Origin: Candidatus Viridilinea mediisalina
Lineage (GTDB): Bacteria > Chloroflexota > Chloroflexia > Chloroflexales > Chloroflexaceae
Direction of reading: 5' to 3'
Assembly (NCBI RefSeq): GCF_002532535.1
Contig: NZ_NQWI01000017.1
Location: forward strand, 1 to 64,000
Length of the DNA: 64,000 bases
Shown: in pieces, positions 53,322-61,733 of the stretch
Numbering within the stretch: position 1 is the stretch's first letter
Layout: the number at the start of each line of letters is the position of its first letter
Notes under the pieces: generated by a model
Database searches by the model: none
Seen by the model: the letters and a program-made list of their open reading frames with translations, nothing else
What the model was told of the DNA's origin: nothing
Program-made: the position numbers and the translations under genes

Positions 53322-54245
53322 TCAAAGGGGCTCATCAGGGGGGCGCATAATCCGCATGACTGAACCGTCAGGCCGACGCATCTGGTATCCATGCAGTTGC
53401 TCTTCCTTGCGTATTCTCTCAGGGGATTGCCCCTCTTGGGCCAACGCGAGCAACTCTTCTTGGCTCAGGGGAGAAACCTCTGGATGATCCGAGAGGGTAT
53501 AGAGGGCTACCAAGGTCTGGGGTAGCACTGCAATGAAGTCAACAGGAAGCCTGATGCCTTGGGCTTGGTTCTGACGCAGGCTTGCCCAGAACTGCTGCAT
53601 GGCATCAACGCGATCAAGCTCTTCTGGAGGATCTGGCGCATCTTCCCATACCTTAAAATACTCTTCCATAGCGATGTCGGCATTGCGGAAAGGTTTGTAG
53701 GCAATATCTTTGAGTGCGCCTTCCCATGGAGGTTCATGATCGATTAGGAACATCAGGCTCTGCACTTGGCGGCGACGCTCATCTTTGTACCAGAAGAGCG
53801 CAAGGGAGCTTTGTGATTCATTGCCAACGGTATAGGCTGCGATGAAGAGATCATCAGGGGTTACTTCTTCGATGGGAGCGAGGGTTGTGCCTGCCGCTTC
53901 GAGCCAGTGTCGTACCAGGTTCCGGCTGGTGCCAGTAAAATTCTGATTCGCCTCTAGTTGCGCGAGGGCATCAATCAAGCCTTGGGCTTGGAGCCACTGG
54001 CCGATTGATGGATTGATGCGTTCCTGCTGTTGATCGGGCAGAAGCACGAGGGTATTGACCAAGATCGGCAGGAATGAGGCAGGCTTGAGGCCGTTGGTCA
54101 AACGGCTTAGTTCTGTCTCAAGGCTTGGAAGGGCCAATGCTTGATCCGCCGTCAACTGTTTGAGGCGCGGACTCAGGGTAGAGAGACGCAATGCGGGGTT
54201 GGGTTGATTCTGTTTAGAAGATTTTTTTGCCATAGGTTCATTCAA
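53322..54245 (-). CDS. Hypothetical protein
   Basis: 307 residues with no recognised domain. The first 20 residues are Lys/Gln/Pro-rich and polar, then the chain is mostly helical with many Leu and Gln and conserved-looking segments such as RLKQLTADQALALPSLETEL, GLIDALAQLEANQNFTG and RVDAMQQFWASLRQ. No signal peptide or membrane helix. It begins 8 bases after the SH3 gene stop, so the two form an operon. The start could also be 54233. Function unknown. Confidence 0.7.
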   Translation of the reverse strand: MNEPMAKKSSKQNQPNPALRLSTLSPRLKQLTADQALALPSLETELSRLTNGLKPASFLPILVNTLVLLPDQQQERINPSIGQWLQAQGLIDALAQLEANQNFTGTSRNLVRHWLEAAGTTLAPIEEVTPDDLFIAAYTVGNESQSSLALFWYKDERRRQVQSLMFLIDHEPPWEGALKDIAYKPFRNADIAMEEYFKVWEDAPDPPEELDRVDAMQQFWASLRQNQAQGIRLPVDFIAVLPQTLVALYTLSDHPEVSPLSQEELLALAQEGQSPERIRKEEQLHGYQMRRPDGSVMRIMRPPDEPL

Positions 54246-54253
54246 CGTTAACG

Positions 54254-54913
54254 TTATGGTGCCAGCGTGAGAAATTCAGCGGCTACATAACCCTCGCGTC
54301 CGTCGGGGATGCGCACCTGACGCCAGAGGCGGTCGGGTTGGGCGATGTCACTGCCGATCTGTTCAACGACGGTACCTTCGGGCAGGGTAGCGACAATGAT
54401 ACCACTGATATGAGCTTCTGAGCGCAGAAAGAGGCCTTGACCGCCGGTACCAACCACGACGAAGCGGGGTGGGGCTGGTGGTGGTTCAGGGGTAACGGTG
54501 GGTTGCCCTTCAAGATCATTGCTGCCACTAAGCACTGGTGCGCCCACGGTGGGCGCGGTTGTTTCAAAATCAAAGCCAGCCTCGCGCTGTTCGCTACGCG
54601 AGAAGGCCAGCAGGCCGATGAGGAGAAAGACAAAGAGGACGGCAACTCCCGCAAGGTAACGCCAGCCTCCCGCTTGCATCCAGAGTTGAAACTCTTGGGG
54701 GGAATTGGGTAGTCCCTTGCGCTTCGGTGCCCGCCGTGTGCCGGAGCGTTCCTTGCGCCAACCAGGATTCACCGGCTCGGTCTGGTTCCACTCATCCCCC
54801 GAAGGTGCGAGGCGCTCGGTACGGCGGGCCTCGCCACTGGGTGGCCCTCCTTCGTGTGGGGGTAGGCGTTGCGTCTTATCGTGCTGGTTCTGTTCGTCGC
54901 GCGGATCGCTCAT
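54254..54913 (-). CDS. Membrane-anchored SH3-domain protein
   Basis: 219 residues. A polar, Pro/Arg-rich cytoplasmic N-terminus, one helix (YLAGVAVLFVFLLIGLLAFS), and an extracellular C-terminal SH3b-like domain (GQGLFLRSEAHISGIIVATLPEGTVVEQIG...DRLWRQVRIPDGREGYVAAEFLTL). Such domains often bind cell-wall or envelope peptides. The ATG at 54913 with GGAGGG before it is preferred over a longer open frame that starts at 54967. Confidence 0.8.
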   Translation of the reverse strand: MSDPRDEQNQHDKTQRLPPHEGGPPSGEARRTERLAPSGDEWNQTEPVNPGWRKERSGTRRAPKRKGLPNSPQEFQLWMQAGGWRYLAGVAVLFVFLLIGLLAFSRSEQREAGFDFETTAPTVGAPVLSGSNDLEGQPTVTPEPPPAPPRFVVVGTGGQGLFLRSEAHISGIIVATLPEGTVVEQIGSDIAQPDRLWRQVRIPDGREGYVAAEFLTLAP

Positions 54914-55020
54914 ACCCTCCCTCCAAACCGCTGCGGCGGTGCTGCGAATTGTTTTGCATGATAGCATATCTTTGGGGCTACCGCCCTAAAATTTATTTGG
55001 GTGTGACCAACATGTGTAGT

Positions 55021-55059
55021 TAGGGTGTGCGAGGGAACCTGGTTCCCTCGCACACCCTA
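55021..55059. repeat. Family C palindrome, perfect 19-bp arms
   Basis: Arms 55021-55039 and 55041-55059 around a single T. The most complete copy of the family: AGGGTGTGCG flanks added to the GGGAACC core. It lies between divergent genes, 29 bases upstream of the dihydroorotase ATG. A TACAAT at 55076-55081 just before the ATG suggests a very short or absent leader. Confidence 0.75.
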
Positions 55060-55087
55060 TTATGGCCTTGTAGGGTACAATGGGATT

Positions 55088-56089
55088 ATGGAAATAACCC
55101 TACATGCTCCTCTCGATATGCATCTGCACCTGCGCGAAGGGGCGATGCTGCAAACAGTGGCTCCGCTGAGTGCGCGTGATTTTGCCGCAGCAGTGGTGAT
55201 GCCCAATCTTGTGCCGCCGGTAACGTCGCTCGAACGCCTTTTGGCCTACCGTGAGGCGATTGTGGCTGCTGCCCAGCCGCATCAGTTTTTGCCTTTGATG
55301 ACGCTCTTTTTTCAGGATTATGATGAGGCAAGCCTACGCGCTGCCCGCCCCCATATCATTGGGGTGAAGCTCTATCCCGATGGGGTAACCACCAATAGCG
55401 CCGGGGGGGTTAGTGACCTTGCTGCGGTTGAGCCAACGTTGGCCCTGCTTGAACGCCTCGCCATTCCGTTGCTTGTGCATGGCGAGAGCCATGGTTTTGT
55501 GCTTGATCGTGAAGCTGAGTTTCTGCCGGTCTATGAACGCTGGGCACAACGCTTTCCGCAATTGACCATTGTGATGGAGCATATCACCACCGCAGGCGCG
55601 TTGCAGTTGTTGCAGCGCTACCCCAATCTGGCGGCTACGGTAACGTTGCACCATCTGCTGATTACGCTTGATGATGTGGCGGGGGGGCTGCTCTGCCCGC
55701 ATCTCTTCTGCAAGCCGATTGCGAAGCGGCCTGAAGATCGTGAGGCGCTGTTGGCGGCAGCTTTGGCGGCCCAGCCGCGCCTCATGTTTGGCAGCGATTC
55801 GGCCCCGCATCCGGTGGATCGCAAGGAGGCGGCTGGCTGTGCGGCGGGTGTCTTTACTGCGCCGGTTATTCTGCCCCTGCTTGTTGATCTCTTTGCCCGC
55901 CACCACGCGCTTGAGCGTTTGCAAGCCTTTGTTAGCGACAATGCCCGTGCGGTCTACGGTTTTACCCCGCCCGCCAAGCCGGTGACGCTGCGCCAAGAGG
56001 CATGGCAGGTGCCAGCACGCTATGGCACGGTGGTACCCTTCTATGCCAATCAGACCCTTGCGTGGCGGGTAGAGGTGCCGCGTGTTTAA
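55088..56089 (+). CDS. pyrC: Dihydroorotase (PyrC type)
   Basis: 333 residues, the size of the homodimeric E. coli-type enzyme. Metal and substrate residues: MHLHLREG (zinc His pair), GVKLYPDG (carboxylated Lys), LVHGE (His), VMEHITT (His) and FGSDSAPHP (Asp). It closes dihydroorotate from carbamoyl-aspartate in pyrimidine synthesis. The ATG at 55088 is chosen since the family begins [14 protein letters not shown]; the frame upstream crosses a palindrome. Confidence 0.93.
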   Translation: MEITLHAPLDMHLHLREGAMLQTVAPLSARDFAAAVVMPNLVPPVTSLERLLAYREAIVAAAQPHQFLPLMTLFFQDYDEASLRAARPHIIGVKLYPDGVTTNSAGGVSDLAAVEPTLALLERLAIPLLVHGESHGFVLDREAEFLPVYERWAQRFPQLTIVMEHITTAGALQLLQRYPNLAATVTLHHLLITLDDVAGGLLCPHLFCKPIAKRPEDREALLAAALAAQPRLMFGSDSAPHPVDRKEAAGCAAGVFTAPVILPLLVDLFARHHALERLQAFVSDNARAVYGFTPPAKPVTLRQEAWQVPARYGTVVPFYANQTLAWRVEVPRV

Positions 56090-56116
56090 CCACAGAGGCA
56101 CAGAGGACACAGAGAT

Positions 56117-56617
56117 TTGGATAGTACAACATTGCGCTATGCGATAGCGCCAAGTAGCATTGGTTGGGTTGGGATTGTGATTACGCCCCAAGGGATTTGT
56201 GCGCTCGAGTTGGCCGATGATGCCGAGAGTTTGCGCGAGCGCTTGATGGTACGTTTTGCACAGACAGCGCTGCTGCTCGTAGATGTTGCGTCCGATCCGC
56301 TGTTTACGGCTGCTATGGCCTATCTTGCTGACCCCACGGCAACGTTGACCTTGCCGCTCGATCTGCAAGGCACCCCCTTTCAGCGCCAGGTTTGGGCGGA
56401 GTTGCAAGCCATTCCTTATGGGCAAACTATGAGCTATAGTACGCTTGCAGCGAAACTTGGGCGGCCTGGTGCGGCCCGCCCGGTTGCCGGGGCGTGTGCC
56501 GCCAATCCGGTTGCCGTCGTGATCCCATGCCACCGCGTGATTCGTGGCAACGGCAGACTCGGCGGTTACCGCTGGGGCTTGGCGCGTAAGCGTATGCTCT
56601 TGGAGCGTGAAGGTTAA
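56117..56617 (+). CDS. ogt: Methylated-DNA--[protein]-cysteine methyltransferase
   Basis: 166 residues. The acceptor cysteine lies in VAVVIPCHRVIRGNG, preceded by the helix-turn-helix GQTMSYSTLAAKLGRPGAARPVAGACAANP with the Arg finger. It removes alkyl groups from O6 of guanine in a suicide reaction. Probable TTG start at 56117, with a later TTG at 56132 possible. The region in front is a family F arm (56091-56115) and the reverse arm lies at 56805-56850, so the gene sits inside an inverted pair. Confidence 0.88.
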   Translation: MDSTTLRYAIAPSSIGWVGIVITPQGICALELADDAESLRERLMVRFAQTALLLVDVASDPLFTAAMAYLADPTATLTLPLDLQGTPFQRQVWAELQAIPYGQTMSYSTLAAKLGRPGAARPVAGACAANPVAVVIPCHRVIRGNGRLGGYRWGLARKRMLLEREG

Positions 56618-56850
56618 GAATCTCGTGGGTACGTGCTGGAGTGCCGGCTTTAGCCGGCTGAAGCCGGCACTCCAACGCCAGTTCACAGACTTTTCAGATA
56701 GCCTCTACCATCCTCTGTGCTCTCTGTGCCTCTGGAGTGCCGGCTTTAGCCGGCTGAAGCCGGCACTCCAACGCCAGTTCACAGACTTTTCAGATAGCCT
56801 CTACCATCCTCTGTGCTCTCTGTGCCTCTGTGGTAAAACACTCTGTACCT
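56618..56850. repeat. 96-bp tandem duplication of a family B/F composite
   Basis: 56638-56733 and 56734-56829 are the same 96-base sequence: a family B core and right end (GGAGTGCCGG ... CTTTTCAGATAG) followed by a family F end (CCTCTGTGCTCTCTGTGCCTCT). The left end of the first copy is degenerate next to the ogt stop. A final F arm closes at about 56850, where the VWA gene ends. Confidence 0.9.
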
Positions 56851-59742
56851 CTACTCGCGCTCGCCCGCAGCCCTACGGCGGGCACGCTCTTTGGCGAGGC
56901 GCAGGCGTTCGAGGGGGTTTTCGCCCGCAAGCTCCACGGGCGGTGTGGGCGGGCTGGGGGCTGATGCTGGCGGGCTGGGGGCTGGTGGTGGGGCTGGGGG
57001 CGGCGCTTCGGCCTCGCTTGGGCCGAGGCGCGTTCCGACGCGCTGTTTGGCCCCTTGTAGGCGGCTGAGGGTTACATCAGCCGGCGTGGGATCGGGTGCG
57101 GGTGTGGCGCGACGCGGCATGCGTAGTTGGCCCAATACCCCCAGGTCGCTGCGGCGCAGCAACAGCCGCCGCACAGCAATGTCGAAGGGCAAGAGGCAGC
57201 AGGCCAGCAGCAGCAACCAGAGGCCCAATTCTTGCGCGCGGGTCACCGGCGTGGCGGTGGGGGCAAAGGCTTCAGCCGCCGCCAGCAACTGCTGGCCCCC
57301 TGTGAGTGCGGCCAGTTCGGCCAGCAGGGCCGGGTTGGCCGGATTGCCCCGATACTCTGCCGAGTAGGGCACCACCATGCCGAGCATGCTCAGCAGCGGC
57401 GTCCCATCGCCATAGACGCCGCGAAGTTGCACGACGTAGGTGCCGGGTGGGGGACTAGCAAAACGGCCCAGGTAGTTACTGGGGCCAACCTGCGACAGAG
57501 GGACATCCTCGGCTACCACTTCGCCCGCCATATTGAGCACATTGGCCGTGACATCCATACGAGCTAGGCGCTCCTCAGCATCAGCGGGCGCCGTGAGGCG
57601 GAGCGTCGTCTCGCTGCCCGCAACCAGCACTTCTGGGGTAATGGTCTGATCATTGGGATTGGGCAGTACCGCCCCCAGCATTTGGCCAGCGAAGCGTGGA
57701 AATTCCTCCCAGGTGAGCCAGTTGCGCGCCCATTGACCACGGGTGTCGCTCATCCAAGCAGCACTGCTGCCCAAACCATACTGCCAGACGGTCAAGAGCG
57801 GCTCGTTGTTGTCGGTCTTGAGCACCACCTGGGCCGTGTCTTTCGCGGTTACCCCATTGTACCCATAGAGCATAGGCAAGCCGCCTAGCCCGCGCAAGAT
57901 CGCATGCTGACCAAGTGCGATGGGGAAGAAGGGACGTTCAATAATATAATTCCCGGCTGTCGTAATAGTTTCTTGGACAAAAATCTGGGGCACTTCGGCC
58001 ATATCCTCAGCCGGATAGTAGCGCCCGCCCCCCGCTTCAGCGAGACGTTCGAGGTAATCGGCAGAACCACCGCCCGCCGCAACCACCGAAAGGGTAATGC
58101 CCTGTTCGCGCAGTCGCTCGGCGAGGTCGGTGTGGGTGCCTCCAGAACTCCAGCCATCGGTGAGCAGCACAATATGCTTAATGCGGGCATCAATGCCCTG
58201 AAGCAGTTGTTCAGCCTCGGTGAGGCCCGCACGAATATTGGCCGAGCCGTGGGGCTGCACCCCATCGAGCGCATTGACCACCTGCTCGACGGTGAGCCCA
58301 CTGGCGGGCGGAATGGTCTGGAAGGCGCGCGTATCGAACGAGATCACCCCCAGCGTATCTTCAGGACTCATCACCGCTGCTGCCTGAGCCACCGCCTCTT
58401 TCGCAATATCTACCTTGCGCGTATTGAGCGCTTCGGGACTGAGATCGGCGGCGTTGCAGTGGCAGGCATCCATTGAGCCAGATTTATCAATCAGGAAGAT
58501 CATCGCCAGATTGGGGCGCTGTTCTTGGCTGCGTACATCCATATCAACGGGCAGCACCGCTTCAACCGGCGTGCGGCCATAGCCACCGACGCCGAAGCTA
58601 TCGCGTCCGCCGATCATAATCAGACCCTTACCAAAATCGCGCACATAGCTTGGCAGCGCCGCCATCGCCCCAGCGGGCAGCGCCCGCGCAGGCGTATTGA
58701 CCAGTACCAGCGCATCGTAGACACTCAAGCCCAATGCAGTCGCGGGCATCAGTTCAGGCGCAATAATCTCTGGGTTGATATTGGTGGCTGCGAGGGCTTG
58801 GGCGAGCGCTTGGGCATCTTCCGGTTGTTGGGCGACGAGGAGAACACGGGGGGGGCCATCAACCCGAATGAGCGCGGCGGCCTCATTGTTCTGGATGCGC
58901 CCATCCTGTTCAGGCTCAATCTGGACACGCAGACGCTGGAAGCCAAAGCCCTGCACCTCTACGGGAAAGCGCACCTCATTCACCCCCGCATCGAGGCTCA
59001 CCACGCGCTCTTGCAAGATACCCTCATCGCCAATCAGACGCACGAGGCTCTGCTGGGCAACCGTACTCTCCAGCGTAGCCACAACCGTAGCCATCTGACC
59101 TTCGCGGGCGTGGGCGGGAGCCTCGACCGAAGCGACCAGTGCCTCAGCCTCACCCGTATCGATATCGAGCGGTACAACATCAATTGGTATGCCGCGTGCC
59201 GCCGCTAGGCGCGCCATATCCACGGCACGCCCTTCATTTTCACCGCCATCAGAGAGGAGCACGAGGCGTTTTTGCGTATCGGTGGGAAAGAGCGCAAGCC
59301 CAAGCTGCAACGCCGCTTCAACATTGGTGCGCGTCGCAATCGGAACCGAACTAATCCGCCCCAGGCGGCGCTCGTCGCTGGGGGTACGTTCAACGAGCGC
59401 ATTGCCGCCAAAGACCACAATGGCAGCTTGGTCACCTTCGGGCATTTCTTCCAGCGCCGCCTGAATAAAACCCTCAGCCTGCGCCCGCGCTACCGAGGGC
59501 ACCGAATCGCTGCCGTCAAGCAGAAAGACCGTAGTGGTACGCTGAACCGGCAAGACCAACTGCACCCCAGCGACCGCCAGCACCAGCGCCAAGGCAAGGA
59601 GCGTCCGGAGCCCCAAACTCGTCCAGAAACGCCATGGGGCCACGCGGCGCGGCGTCACAAGGGCGACCAACCAGATCAACCCAACGATCAGCAGCAACCA
59701 GAGCATTTCAGGATAGACAAAGGAAAAATAGGGCATGGTCAC
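56851..59742 (-). CDS. Double von Willebrand factor A membrane protein
   Basis: 963 residues. N-terminal helices (MLWLLLIVGLIWLVALV, LGLRTLLALALVLAVAGVQ) as in BatA/glutamine amidotransferase-like membrane proteins. A first VWA domain starts FLLDGSDSVPS (about residue 75). A glutamine-amidotransferase-like segment (PPRVLLVAQQPEDAQALAQAL...LVLVNTPARALP) follows, then a second VWA with a canonical MIDAS (FLIDKSGSMDA, about 415). A late helix and a Pro-rich cytoplasmic tail end the protein. Possibly envelope stress or complex assembly. Last gene of a four-gene operon (7 bases after the kinase). Confidence 0.8.
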   Translation of the reverse strand: MTMPYFSFVYPEMLWLLLIVGLIWLVALVTPRRVAPWRFWTSLGLRTLLALALVLAVAGVQLVLPVQRTTTVFLLDGSDSVPSVARAQAEGFIQAALEEMPEGDQAAIVVFGGNALVERTPSDERRLGRISSVPIATRTNVEAALQLGLALFPTDTQKRLVLLSDGGENEGRAVDMARLAAARGIPIDVVPLDIDTGEAEALVASVEAPAHAREGQMATVVATLESTVAQQSLVRLIGDEGILQERVVSLDAGVNEVRFPVEVQGFGFQRLRVQIEPEQDGRIQNNEAAALIRVDGPPRVLLVAQQPEDAQALAQALAATNINPEIIAPELMPATALGLSVYDALVLVNTPARALPAGAMAALPSYVRDFGKGLIMIGGRDSFGVGGYGRTPVEAVLPVDMDVRSQEQRPNLAMIFLIDKSGSMDACHCNAADLSPEALNTRKVDIAKEAVAQAAAVMSPEDTLGVISFDTRAFQTIPPASGLTVEQVVNALDGVQPHGSANIRAGLTEAEQLLQGIDARIKHIVLLTDGWSSGGTHTDLAERLREQGITLSVVAAGGGSADYLERLAEAGGGRYYPAEDMAEVPQIFVQETITTAGNYIIERPFFPIALGQHAILRGLGGLPMLYGYNGVTAKDTAQVVLKTDNNEPLLTVWQYGLGSSAAWMSDTRGQWARNWLTWEEFPRFAGQMLGAVLPNPNDQTITPEVLVAGSETTLRLTAPADAEERLARMDVTANVLNMAGEVVAEDVPLSQVGPSNYLGRFASPPPGTYVVQLRGVYGDGTPLLSMLGMVVPYSAEYRGNPANPALLAELAALTGGQQLLAAAEAFAPTATPVTRAQELGLWLLLLACCLLPFDIAVRRLLLRRSDLGVLGQLRMPRRATPAPDPTPADVTLSRLQGAKQRVGTRLGPSEAEAPPPAPPPAPSPPASAPSPPTPPVELAGENPLERLRLAKERARRRAAGERE

Positions 59743-59749
59743 AATCTAC

Positions 59750-60760
59750 CTACTCACCAGCCACTGGCCAATGCACCCAGAAGATAATTCGTTCATCAGG
59801 GACGCTGACCCCCAGGTAGCCCATGGCGAGGGCAAGGTCGAGTTGACGTAGGCCAAAGGCCCGTTGCACAAAATCGGCGCAGATGCGCAAGCCGTGACCG
59901 CTCCCGCCAATCGTAAGGCCACCGGCAAAGAGCCGTTTGTGATCGCCTTCGACCAATTGATTGAGGCGCATGTGTTGCGCTGGAGTCAGCCGATTGGCGA
60001 CGCCAAGGCGCAGTTGGCTTGGCTTGTCGGCTGGAAGCGGCAGGATGGCTAGGGCCACTTCGCTATCGGGGCTATGGCGTACCGCGTTGTTGATCAGATT
60101 GTAGAGAATGCGATCCAGGGCGGCAAATTCGAGGCAGCGTTCCGCCACATAGCCATCGAAGGCGCAGTCAACATGGATCGTCGCTTGGGCATCACTGAGG
60201 GTATAGATCGCCTGCTGCCACTTTTCGAGGATCAGGTTAATGTGATGCAGATTATGGGCTTGGTCTAGGGCACTCCCTTCGGGATCAATATCAGTGAGCG
60301 CGTTGCGGAAGATCTTGAGGTGATCACGACTCAGTAGCCAAAGGCGCAGCAGGTCTTGTTCACCCGTAATCCCTAAGTCTACTAAACCTAAAAGGAGGAC
60401 AATCGCCTGAAGTGCGCCACCACGCAGATCATGCAGCACCTGGCTTGCACGCAATGGATCAATTGGTGCAGTGGCGGGTAGGCTGATGGTACGCATCCCA
60501 TCAACCAGCCGCTTCCACTCGTGTTCACGCAAGATCTGTTGGATCGTGTCTAAACCAACTGGCTGGGCCTGATGCGGATCGCTGAGTTGGCGTAACTGTG
60601 TGAGTAGGGCGTACATCTGCTGCAGGATTACCCGATGTTCTGGATCGAAAGCGTCGAGCGCTATGTCCATCGCATCACCCTGATAGCGCTCTTGGCGATA
60701 GGTGGGTAATGCTGTTGGCGCAAGGGCGGCGAGGTCGCTCGCTTGAAGCAAGATGGTCAT
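59750..60760 (-). CDS. Sensor histidine kinase
   Basis: 336 residues, no membrane helix, so cytosolic. The phosphoacceptor region is LHDLRGGALQAIVLLLGL (His about 107), N-box YNLINNAVRHSPDSEV (about 223) and G-box GGSGHGLRICADFVQRAFG (about 280). No response regulator or recognisable N-terminal sensor domain is adjacent. AAGGAG lies before the ATG at 60760; a longer open frame to 60823 would overlap ctaA and is not supported. Confidence 0.82.
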   Translation of the reverse strand: MTILLQASDLAALAPTALPTYRQERYQGDAMDIALDAFDPEHRVILQQMYALLTQLRQLSDPHQAQPVGLDTIQQILREHEWKRLVDGMRTISLPATAPIDPLRASQVLHDLRGGALQAIVLLLGLVDLGITGEQDLLRLWLLSRDHLKIFRNALTDIDPEGSALDQAHNLHHINLILEKWQQAIYTLSDAQATIHVDCAFDGYVAERCLEFAALDRILYNLINNAVRHSPDSEVALAILPLPADKPSQLRLGVANRLTPAQHMRLNQLVEGDHKRLFAGGLTIGGSGHGLRICADFVQRAFGLRQLDLALAMGYLGVSVPDERIIFWVHWPVAGE

Positions 60761-60773
60761 CGGGGAAAACTCC

Positions 60774-61733
60774 TTATACTTGTACTGCCATTCTCGTTGT
60801 TTGTGGACTCCCGATCCGTGCATCGCTCGGTTTTGCCAGTGCTACTGCACTCAATAGTACAAGGCAGATCCAGACCAGATCGGCCATGAACAAATGGACG
60901 AGTTGGAGCCAAATGGGCGCACGCAAAGCTACGGTCAATCCGCCTAAGATAATCTCAATGAAAATGAGTATTACAAGCCCCGTGCCAAAGCGACGTGCCT
61001 GTGGATCAGGGCATAGATTGGTAACGAGGCGTACCAAGTAGAGGACGTAGATGCCCAAGAGCAGGCCCGTAATCGGGTGGTAGAGGCGCATCTGGACGAA
61101 GGGGTGGGCATCGCGGCTCATTGGTTGATCGATGCCGCCCGGTAGGGCCCCATGGTGTAACAGGGTGTCACCAAGGGCTGTGACCGCCCCACTGGCACCG
61201 ACGATGCAGGCACCAACCAGGCCCAACACCAAGGGCCAGAAGAGGCGGCCCTGGCCTTGCAGACTGATAGGCGCACCGCCAGAGGCCCACCATGCGTTGA
61301 GCGTCAATGCTCCGAGCAGCAGGAAGGTGTTGACGAGGTGCAAGGCCATCATGACCGCACGGTTGATCGAGGTATCCATTGCCACCAGTTGGAGTACGAC
61401 GAGGGCGGCACCGAGCAGCGCTTCGATAATCATGAAGGCCATTGCAACAATCACCGAGCGGCGGACAATGTGGCCTGGGATGTAGACGCGGAAGGCCCAG
61501 ATCAGCATGATCAGCGTGCCAAGCAGTGCAAAGCCACTGGTGAGGCGGTGGCCAAACTCGATCATCATCTCCATGTCGGGGTTACGCGGGATCACCTGGC
61601 CATCACAGAGCGGCCAATCGTCGCCGCAACCAGCCCCCGATCCGGTGGCTCGCACAAAGGCCCCTCCGATGATCACGAGCAGGTTATAGGCCACATTGGC
61701 CCAGGCAAAGAGGGCAAAACGTCGGTTAATCAC
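60774..61733 (-). CDS. ctaA: Heme A synthase (CtaA/COX15)
   Basis: 319-residue, eight-helix membrane enzyme that converts heme O to heme A for cytochrome oxidase. Four conserved histidines: EFGHRLTSG, MALHLVNTFLL, RLYHPITGLLL and QLVHLFMADL; the motif GAGCGDDWPLCDG holds the cysteine pair. It starts with an ATGA overlap on the dynamin stop, so the two are translationally coupled. Evidence for aerobic respiration in the host. Confidence 0.93.
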   Translation of the reverse strand: MINRRFALFAWANVAYNLLVIIGGAFVRATGSGAGCGDDWPLCDGQVIPRNPDMEMMIEFGHRLTSGFALLGTLIMLIWAFRVYIPGHIVRRSVIVAMAFMIIEALLGAALVVLQLVAMDTSINRAVMMALHLVNTFLLLGALTLNAWWASGGAPISLQGQGRLFWPLVLGLVGACIVGASGAVTALGDTLLHHGALPGGIDQPMSRDAHPFVQMRLYHPITGLLLGIYVLYLVRLVTNLCPDPQARRFGTGLVILIFIEIILGGLTVALRAPIWLQLVHLFMADLVWICLVLLSAVALAKPSDARIGSPQTTRMAVQV

